Source: an uncultured Bacteroidales bacterium (lineage in GTDB: Bacteria; Bacteroidota; Bacteroidia; Bacteroidales; Paludibacteraceae). From it: DNA of 6,508 nt. The stretch lies in the NCBI GenBank assembly GCA_946405045.1, contig CAMJFV010000113.1, positions 1 to 6,508 of the forward strand, written 5' to 3'. Each line of letters starts with the position of its first letter. The stretch's first letter is position 1. Positions 1 through 4,823 of this stretch are shown in pieces. The translations under genes were made by a program, and so were the position numbers. Below the pieces are notes generated by a model. It had not been told where the DNA came from and made no database searches. It worked only from the letters and a program-made list of their open reading frames with translations.

Positions 1-162
1 GATGTACCCTTCCATGAGTTGACACATTTCCGTGATGCATTTTGTGTAATCCATAGCAGAGTAAAGCACATCATCGTTCGGCCGGATGTTCGGATTGACT
101 TTGGAAACGTCTTCGAACAACGTCCGATATTCACAAACAATTTGTGGAATTAGTGTTCCCAT
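1..162 (-). CDS. Hypothetical phage protein, N-terminal part only
   Basis: The reading frame starts with ATG at 160-162 on the minus strand and stays open for 54 codons to the window edge, so the C-terminus is missing. The visible protein begins MGTLIPQIVCEYRTLFEDV and continues as a mixed, slightly acidic, probably helical sequence with four cysteines in 54 residues. I do not recognise the family. The start is supported by a GGAAGG Shine-Dalgarno-like sequence (plus-strand 174-179), 11 bases upstream and inside the end of the preceding gene. The stop of that gene lies only 4 bases before this ATG, which suggests one mRNA and translational coupling. The frame is too short for the length to be informative, and its reality rests on start, spacing and openness. 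Confidence 0.7.
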   Translation of the reverse strand, partial: MGTLIPQIVCEYRTLFEDVSKVNPNIRPNDDVLYSAMDYTKCITEMCQLMEGYI

Positions 163-166
163 AGTA

Positions 167-1213
167 TCACCGACCTTCCGGAAGTGTGACTCCAGCTTTC
201 CACAGACGTGGATTACCGAAGTTTCTTGGACGAATGTTCAGGATCTGTTGGAGCAACCTGTTCAGATCTGATTGCATCTGTACAAGATATTGCCGTGTAT
301 GTGGAACGATATAACGTTCATCCTGTACATCGATGACGTTGATGTAGAAATCAACTAGATCAAGTTTTGAACAAGTGTATCCAGCAAGCATCGCTTGGCT
401 GTTGGAGTCTTTGATTGCATTCATTTCGACGGTAATATATGCAACCACATCACGAGGGATTGGTTTCAGTTTCTTTGGCTTCTTTGAGAAGAAAGCTTCC
501 TCATATGGGGAATCCTCATCACGATGTTCGAATTCCTCATGTTCGGTATCACCGTCACCCATATCCATATACTCGTAATCTTCATCACCGATGCCGTCTT
601 CATCGTCAACGGATGTGATAGACTTGACTTCGCCATCCAGTTTTCCGATGTCGGACTTCAGCTTCTTGGGCAAAGCATAATGATCCTTTGCTCCGAGATA
701 ATGGTCCGTCAATTTATTGATTTCATCTGAATGATCACAATCATCTTTCATATTGCATTCCTTCAGTTGATCAATGAACTGCTTACCATTCATCATGTCC
801 GTTACAGAAATCTCGATAGTTCCATCATCAGCCATTCGACCAATGATTCCGGAGACAACAATCCGGAGATGTTTTGGTTCATCAAGACCATTCTTGGACA
901 TTGCTCGAACCGGAATCGAATTCATTGTCACAAACTGTGCATGATTGTCAACCGCTTCGGCATCATCGAAGATTGTACCTTTGGCTACAGCATCCGCAAC
1001 ACTTTCTGTCTGGATCGTGGACATTTGTAACGGACACATCAAATGTACCTGGTCTTCATCAACATATACACGAACTTCAGTACCATCGTAAGATTCGACG
1101 ATCAACTCATTCTCATCCGGATGGCAGATCTTCGCATATTCTGTGATTGCAGCATATTTTCCATCTTCAAGAAATGTTTTTACCATGTCGCGACCAAAAC
1201 CATTCATTAGCAC
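167..1213 (-). CDS. Hypothetical acidic phage protein, 348 aa
   Basis: Function unknown. I chose the GTG start at 1211-1213 because an AAAGGA sequence (plus-strand 1222-1227) lies 8 bases upstream; the ATG two codons later would have a 14-base spacer. Residues 1-150 look like a mixed alpha/beta domain. Residues 202-240 are extremely rich in Asp and Glu. A sharply basic patch, KKPKKLKP, follows at about 244-251. Residues 252-330 form a second folded, probably helical domain containing PRDVVAYITVEMNAI and a QSDLNRLLQQILN helix. There is no signal peptide or membrane segment. The two-domain layout with a charged linker would suit a virion or assembly protein, but this is inference from composition and from lying one gene beyond the capsid gene. 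It diverges from the plus-strand gene at 1258, and its stop is 4 bases before the next gene. Confidence 0.85.
   Translation of the reverse strand: MLMNGFGRDMVKTFLEDGKYAAITEYAKICHPDENELIVESYDGTEVRVYVDEDQVHLMCPLQMSTIQTESVADAVAKGTIFDDAEAVDNHAQFVTMNSIPVRAMSKNGLDEPKHLRIVVSGIIGRMADDGTIEISVTDMMNGKQFIDQLKECNMKDDCDHSDEINKLTDHYLGAKDHYALPKKLKSDIGKLDGEVKSITSVDDEDGIGDEDYEYMDMGDGDTEHEEFEHRDEDSPYEEAFFSKKPKKLKPIPRDVVAYITVEMNAIKDSNSQAMLAGYTCSKLDLVDFYINVIDVQDERYIVPHTRQYLVQMQSDLNRLLQQILNIRPRNFGNPRLWKAGVTLPEGR
494..610 (-). other. Acidic linker within the 348-aa protein
   Basis: These bases encode residues 202-240, in which more than half of the positions are Asp or Glu, ending in SPYEEA. The adjacent basic patch begins a few residues later. 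The stretch is likely disordered and separates the two folded halves of the protein. It may bind basic partners or mimic nucleic acid charge; neither can be shown from sequence alone. Confidence 0.7.
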
Positions 1214-1221
1214 ACTTCACA

Positions 1222-1227
1222 TCCTTT
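1222..1227 (-). promoter_or_regulatory. Ribosome binding site deciding a GTG start
   Basis: On the minus strand this reads AAAGGA and lies 8 bases before the GTG at 1211-1213. It would be 14 bases before the in-frame ATG at 1205-1207. The spacing favours the GTG start for the 348-residue protein, adding two residues. Confidence 0.65.
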
Positions 1228-1244
1228 CTTATTAAATTTTTCAT

Positions 1245-1250
1245 GGAGGT
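1245..1250 (+). promoter_or_regulatory. Strong Shine-Dalgarno for the plus-strand gene
   Basis: The sequence GGAGGT has an 8-base spacer to the ATG at 1258-1260, close to ideal. It sets the start of the membrane-anchored protein at 1258 and not at the upstream in-frame ATGs at 1147 or 1243. The ATG at 1243 overlaps the site itself. Confidence 0.85.
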
Positions 1251-1257
1251 AACCCCT

Positions 1258-1779
1258 ATGACTATTCAGATTAACGCGAATTTACTGATCGTGCTCATTA
1301 CGATCCTTTCCGTCATCCTGTTTTTCGTCACAACAGCTTTCATTATTCTATTACAGAATATGGCTAAAATCAAGAGACAATTGGATGATACCAATCGGCT
1401 ACTTTATTTCAGCATGAAAGATGCACAACTTGCAAGATCACAGACATCAACATGTGTTGACGAGATCACTCTGATACAGCAATCAGTTCACACGTTATCT
1501 TCTGGTCTACAGATCAAGCTTCAGCGTGATGCAGAAGCTGCACGTTTGAAACGTTTTCCGAAACCAGATGAAGCCAAGCAGATTACAGCTACCATTAAAG
1601 AGCAGATGGCTATTCAGTTGGTATTGAGATCCAAACAGAGTGCACCTGCAGGTGGTTCACTAGAGATTATTACAAGGAATACTCTACGAACGTATCCGGA
1701 TATATCACCGGATTATCTAATTGAAAAATGTATTGCCGTAGTACAAGACTCGATCAATGGACGTGATCAATCAGAATAA
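1258..1779 (+). CDS. Small single-pass membrane protein with helical cytoplasmic tail
   Basis: The product is 173 residues. Residues about 9-33 form one long hydrophobic segment (LLIVLITILSVILFFVTTAF and onward), followed by basic residues (KIKR), which predicts a C-terminus inside the cell. Residues 36-100 are helical and polar, probably coiled coil. Residues 108-168 form a small domain with GGSLEIITRNTLRTYPDISP, which reads like a conserved helix-turn-helix-like packing unit, though no known motif is evident. The start is fixed by GGAGGT with an 8-base spacer. This is the only plus-strand gene in the window, lying between the capsid gene and another minus-strand gene, with a hairpin 6 bases after its stop. 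A role at the host membrane is possible (superinfection exclusion, lysis control or a membrane anchor for a phage complex), but none is shown. The length and single segment do not specifically indicate a holin. Confidence 0.88.
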   Translation: MTIQINANLLIVLITILSVILFFVTTAFIILLQNMAKIKRQLDDTNRLLYFSMKDAQLARSQTSTCVDEITLIQQSVHTLSSGLQIKLQRDAEAARLKRFPKPDEAKQITATIKEQMAIQLVLRSKQSAPAGGSLEIITRNTLRTYPDISPDYLIEKCIAVVQDSINGRDQSE

Positions 1780-1785
1780 TAGAGA

Positions 1786-1812
1786 ATGATGGCGGGCTTG
1801 GCCCGCCATCAT
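1786..1812. terminator. Perfect 12-bp hairpin between convergent genes, probable bidirectional terminator
   Basis: The arms at 1786-1797 (ATGATGGCGGGC) and 1801-1812 (GCCCGCCATCAT) pair perfectly around a 3-base loop, and the inner half is GC-rich. It lies 6 bases after the stop of the plus-strand gene and 40 bases after the stop of the capsid gene on the other strand. On the minus strand the hairpin is followed by TCTCTATTATTCT, which is moderately T-rich, so intrinsic termination of the capsid transcript is plausible. On the plus strand the following bases (ACCCTTGGCG) lack a T-run, so termination in that direction is less certain. Confidence 0.8.
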
Positions 1813-1852
1813 ACCCTTGGCGTTTGGTTAATTAGCTACCACCGTCGCGGAA

Positions 1853-4117
1853 TCAGTTCTTGGTGTAGTAGGTGTTAGCAGCCCATGTAGGAGCGACACC
1901 AACAACCGCAGTACGCTCACCTTCCTCAGTCGTTGCGACATAGTAGGTGCTGTATGTGGTTGCCCAGTCAGCCGGCTCGGTCTGGATTGCAGAACCACCG
2001 GTTGCAGCGGTGAAGTAGAACTTGGTGGTGTCAAATGCAGGAGCAACTGCAGTTACAGCCTCCATTGCAGTGCCACCAGCGTTCAGCTTCCAGTAGTTGG
2101 TGTAGGTTGTAGCCCAGTTTGCAGGCTGAGTAGTAGTAACGGTGTAACCCTCGGTCGGATCCGGAGTCGGAGGAGTCGGAGTACCACCACTGACAAGACC
2201 AGCCTTGGAATCCGGAACCAGAACAGTGTTCTTGAAGATAACACGGCCCTGAATACCCTGGATCGCGATGGTCTGGTATTGGCTGGAAGTGGTAACGATG
2301 ACTGCTGCGCCACCAGGATTCTGAGCGTCTGCATATGCAGCGTTCTCCGGAGAGTTGGTCAGGTGACGAGCGAAGCGGAGGTGCTTGTAAGAAACGTGGA
2401 ACTTATCCATCGGATATGCCACGATCTTGAAGAAGTACTCGCGGGACAGATCGTCCTCACCAGCACCCTGCTGATATGCCGGAATCTCGATGTAAGCATC
2501 GACGCGGTTAGAAGAAACAACACGGATCGGAACATCAGTATCAGTCATGACACCGAATGCGTGGTTCATCATAACGCCACCGATCTCGGTAGCCTTCTGA
2601 ACGGTCCATGTGGTGAACTTCTTGAGCAGACGAGCAGACTTCGGGTTCGCATAGATAACGAAGCCGAGGTTGTCAAGCTTTCCGCGGTCGCAGAGCTCGT
2701 AGATAACAGAAGCAATTGCATTATCGATTGCATTGGTTCTGTACTCCCACGGATCGCCGGCGAAGTTCGGCGACAGAGCGGTCGGGTTCATGTCGACATA
2801 CTCGGTGTGAGTATAGGACTCGAGAGCCCAGATGTTGGAATCATAGCCATCATACTTGTCGAACTCCTCATCGAGGAACGCGATGATGGACTCATCCTCG
2901 AACATTTCCTGTGCAGTAACAACTTCCTGAACCAGTCTGTTGTACAGGTTGAAGTTCAGAGAAGAGTTTGCCTCAGCAAAGTCCTCAACGGTGAACGGAA
3001 GCTGGAAGCGCATACCGTCAGCGATTGTGAACTTACGGATTTCCGGATACTCACGGAAGCCAACGGTACGAAGGTTGGTTTCGTTGGAGACGTGGCCGGA
3101 GATGTAGATACCAGTGATGGTGCCACAGGAAGTAGCAGTCACAGTACCCTTGATGAAGTCGACAACGCCGGAGAGACGATCTGCCTTGCCGGTAACGACT
3201 TCGCCGGTAGCCTTGTTGTTTGCATCAACAACAGCAAGCTTCATGTCCTCAGTGATACCACCGTTCAGGAACACACCGCCGGTCTGAATGTCGATTGCAA
3301 TACCGCCGTTCGGGAGCTTAACTTTCTTGCCATCAATTTGAACATACTGAATGCCGAAATCATAGGAGATACGAGTGCGGACATTCGGAGTGATAGTGGT
3401 TGGGTTACCATTATCATCCTGCAGCCAATTGAAGAGGGAATATCTCTTATTGGTAGCAGCCTGAATAGTAGAGAGCGGAAGAACGGTCTTGTCGTTGAGG
3501 CGGAGACCCTTACCTGCATTCCACAGCTTCTTCCACAGCGGCTGGCCGTCTTCATCCTTCTGGAAGTACACAGCCGGGGTTTCATACTCTTCACCAGTCT
3601 GGTTGTTGACCAGGTACTTGATGAAGATACGCTGCTCGATGTTGACAGAGCTTGCGTTCTGAACCGGAATGATATCCTTACCGAGGAAGCGGATGTACTG
3701 CTTGATCAGAGCCGGGAAGTCCAGAGTGGACAGCGGCAGATAGTTTGCAACGTTGTAAGATTCCTGGTACAGGAAGCTCTGTACAGAAGAATCCCATGCA
3801 TCACTCAGCTGATCAGCAACAGCCTCAAGGTGGACCTTTTCAGCGTTGTCAGATACCGGATATGTGCGGAGTTCGTCGAGAATCGGCTCGAGAAGCAGGG
3901 TCTTGTACTCCTGCATGATCGTCGGGTTGTCGAGCATTCTCTTCGCGTCTTTCATCATGTTAATGCCGGTGGCTTCCTTAATGGCGCCAACAGCATCTTC
4001 GAATCTGCCGTCGAATGTATCACGGAGACCATCGAGTTCTGCCTGTGATGCAGAGTTAACCAGGCTCAGCTGCTCTTGGAACCAGCTGTTTCCGCCAGAG
4101 GTTCGTCTGAATGCCAT
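1853..4117 (-). CDS. Probable major capsid protein with C-terminal tandem repeats, 754 aa
   Basis: Likely the HK97-fold major capsid protein that forms the head shell. Support is by pattern, not by a search. The N-terminus (1-100) is helical and charged, like a delta domain. Residues 358-422 resemble the spine-helix region of large myovirus capsids (FQLPFTVEDF followed by a long acidic helix). Residues 484-500 contain GFVIYANPKSARLLKKF, and 526-590 contain DVPIRVVSSNRV and YPMDKFHVSYKHLRFARHL, typical of the axial domain. Residues 165-350 are beta-rich and could be an inserted surface domain. A proline linker (643-657) leads to 3.5 repeats (664-754). The ATG has AAAGGAG 10 bases upstream. The gene appears more GC-rich than its neighbours and has strongly biased codons, as expected for a very abundant virion protein. 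Alternatives are another abundant head or tail-sheath protein; the size and motifs favour capsid. Confidence 0.75.
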   Translation of the reverse strand: MAFRRTSGGNSWFQEQLSLVNSASQAELDGLRDTFDGRFEDAVGAIKEATGINMMKDAKRMLDNPTIMQEYKTLLLEPILDELRTYPVSDNAEKVHLEAVADQLSDAWDSSVQSFLYQESYNVANYLPLSTLDFPALIKQYIRFLGKDIIPVQNASSVNIEQRIFIKYLVNNQTGEEYETPAVYFQKDEDGQPLWKKLWNAGKGLRLNDKTVLPLSTIQAATNKRYSLFNWLQDDNGNPTTITPNVRTRISYDFGIQYVQIDGKKVKLPNGGIAIDIQTGGVFLNGGITEDMKLAVVDANNKATGEVVTGKADRLSGVVDFIKGTVTATSCGTITGIYISGHVSNETNLRTVGFREYPEIRKFTIADGMRFQLPFTVEDFAEANSSLNFNLYNRLVQEVVTAQEMFEDESIIAFLDEEFDKYDGYDSNIWALESYTHTEYVDMNPTALSPNFAGDPWEYRTNAIDNAIASVIYELCDRGKLDNLGFVIYANPKSARLLKKFTTWTVQKATEIGGVMMNHAFGVMTDTDVPIRVVSSNRVDAYIEIPAYQQGAGEDDLSREYFFKIVAYPMDKFHVSYKHLRFARHLTNSPENAAYADAQNPGGAAVIVTTSSQYQTIAIQGIQGRVIFKNTVLVPDSKAGLVSGGTPTPPTPDPTEGYTVTTTQPANWATTYTNYWKLNAGGTAMEAVTAVAPAFDTTKFYFTAATGGSAIQTEPADWATTYSTYYVATTEEGERTAVVGVAPTWAANTYYTKN
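1856..2128 (-). repeat. About 3.5 tandem ~25-residue W/Y-rich repeats at the capsid C-terminus
   Basis: Residues 664-754 divide into four units of about 27, 24, 26 and 14 residues. Each has Ala-Pro or Pro-Ala, then Trp or Phe three or so residues on, then an aromatic pair: PANWATTYTNYW, VAPAFDTTKFYF, PADWATTYSTYY and VAPTWAANTYY. Units 1 and 3 are nearly identical at the start (WATTY), with a 50-residue (150-base) spacing. The last unit is cut short by the stop. The array is probably a small beta-rich decoration exposed on the head surface; carbohydrate binding is a possibility by analogy only. Confidence 0.85.
2147..2191 (-). other. Proline/threonine linker in the capsid protein
   Basis: These bases encode residues 643-657, SGGTPTPPTPDPTEG, an extended hinge between the folded capsid body and the C-terminal repeats. 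It suggests that the repeats form a separate module appended to a complete capsid protein. Confidence 0.8.
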
Positions 4118-4183
4118 GTTAAAAACACTCCTTTGTTAGATTTTATTTTTGAAACATCATGTTTCGTGATAATGGATTACATC
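4118..4183 (-). promoter_or_regulatory. 66-base leader upstream of the capsid gene with a short inverted repeat
   Basis: This is the longest same-strand gap in the window. On the minus strand it contains GAAACATGATGTTTC (4151-4165, a 6-bp stem with a 3-base loop), followed by an A-rich tract and then the ribosome site. No T-run follows the hairpin on this strand, so it is not an intrinsic terminator. It may hold a late promoter, an mRNA-stabilising hairpin or a processing site that boosts capsid expression. No clear -35/-10 pair was identified. Confidence 0.35.
4128..4134 (-). promoter_or_regulatory. Ribosome binding site of the capsid gene
   Basis: On the minus strand this reads AAAGGAG, 10 bases before the ATG at 4115-4117, in an A/T-rich leader that would leave the site unpaired. 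It supports the start of the 754-residue protein. Confidence 0.8.
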
Positions 4184-4798
4184 CTACTCGGTGTCTCCCA
4201 AGGTATCCTTATTATCATTTTGGGATTTCTTGAGAACCGAATTTATTTTGTTTTGCAACAAGGTGTACAAAGCGTCGACTCTTTGGTATTCCCAAAGATT
4301 TTCGCCATATTCAGCTTTCACGAACTTGTTCAGAACATAATCCTGAGCATGTGTTAGAGCTGTTTTCAACCGATTGATGGACTTGTCGTTTTGAGTAACG
4401 ACATCGTATGGAAGGATTGGAATGATCGCTTGAAGGTTTTCCAAAGTCTCTTCAATCCCAGTGTTCCGCTCCACAAACTGCTGATACAGTTTCTGGTTCA
4501 ACGCATCGTTCGCTTTCTGTGAAAGATTGCGAGTCTGCGGCGGTTGACCCTGTTGATTTGGATCGTTTGGATCACCATTTTCACCACCATCCATATCACC
4601 TCCGGTCTCATCGAAACCACCAAGCTCATCCATATCGGTTGCATCTGGAGGGCTATCAGGTCCCATGTCAGCCGGTGGTTGTTCGGGTGGTTGACCTTGT
4701 TGCTCATCTGCCACTTCAGCTTCTGCTGCTGCCGCATCAAACGGCTCAAGCAAGTCACCATCTGCTTCCATGACAGCATAGAACAAGTTGGCATCCAT
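4184..4798 (-). CDS. Acidic low-complexity protein upstream of the capsid gene, 204 aa
   Basis: Function unknown; a capsid-assembly or scaffold-like role is inferred from position and composition. Residues 1-20 (MDANLFYAVMEADGDLLEPF) are amphipathic. Residues 21-90 are low complexity, rich in Asp, Pro, Gln and Gly, with QQGQPP at 33-38 and again at 82-87, and likely disordered. Residues 91-192 are helical, ending with ENLWEYQRVDALYTLLQNKI and a basic tail. I chose the ATG at 4796-4798. The in-frame TTG three codons earlier sits only 3 bases from the GAGG core, whereas the ATG is 12 bases away. It begins 25 bases after the stop of the preceding gene and ends in TAG 66 bases before the capsid ATG, so it is probably cotranscribed with both. 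There is no protease or portal motif. Confidence 0.85.
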   Translation of the reverse strand: MDANLFYAVMEADGDLLEPFDAAAAEAEVADEQQGQPPEQPPADMGPDSPPDATDMDELGGFDETGGDMDGGENGDPNDPNQQGQPPQTRNLSQKANDALNQKLYQQFVERNTGIEETLENLQAIIPILPYDVVTQNDKSINRLKTALTHAQDYVLNKFVKAEYGENLWEYQRVDALYTLLQNKINSVLKKSQNDNKDTLGDTE

Positions 4799-4806
4799 GT
4801 TGAACA

Positions 4807-4817
4807 ATCACCTCTTT
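4807..4817 (-). promoter_or_regulatory. Ribosome binding site that decides between TTG and ATG
   Basis: On the minus strand this reads AAAGAGGTGAT, an extended match to the 16S anti-Shine-Dalgarno. The upstream TTG (4805-4807) overlaps its end, so initiation at the ATG (4796-4798) is more likely, although the 12-base spacer from GAGG is on the long side. Confidence 0.6.
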
Positions 4818-4823
4818 CATTGA

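Noticed and set aside
1147..1257. Extending the plus-strand gene to the upstream ATG at 1147 or the one at 1243.
   Set aside because: The extension from 1147 would overlap the start of the divergent gene and lacks a ribosome site; the ATG at 1243 overlaps the GGAGGT site that serves the ATG at 1258.
2279..4048. A 589-codon open frame on the plus strand opposite the capsid gene.
   Set aside because: It is in exact antisense register with the capsid codons and exists because the capsid gene avoids TTA, CTA and TCA. Its protein lacks domain-like features, and I saw no convincing ribosome site before its start.
4151..4165. The inverted repeat GAAACATGATGTTTC as an intrinsic terminator before the capsid gene.
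   Set aside because: The stem is short and AT-rich, and on the coding strand it is followed by an A-rich tract, not a T-run.
4184..4186. Recoded TAG stop, as seen in some large gut phages.
   Set aside because: The frame closes again at a TGA about nine codons on, the capsid gene starts shortly after, and the other genes end in TGA or TAA without internal TAG codons. Ordinary termination is the simpler reading.
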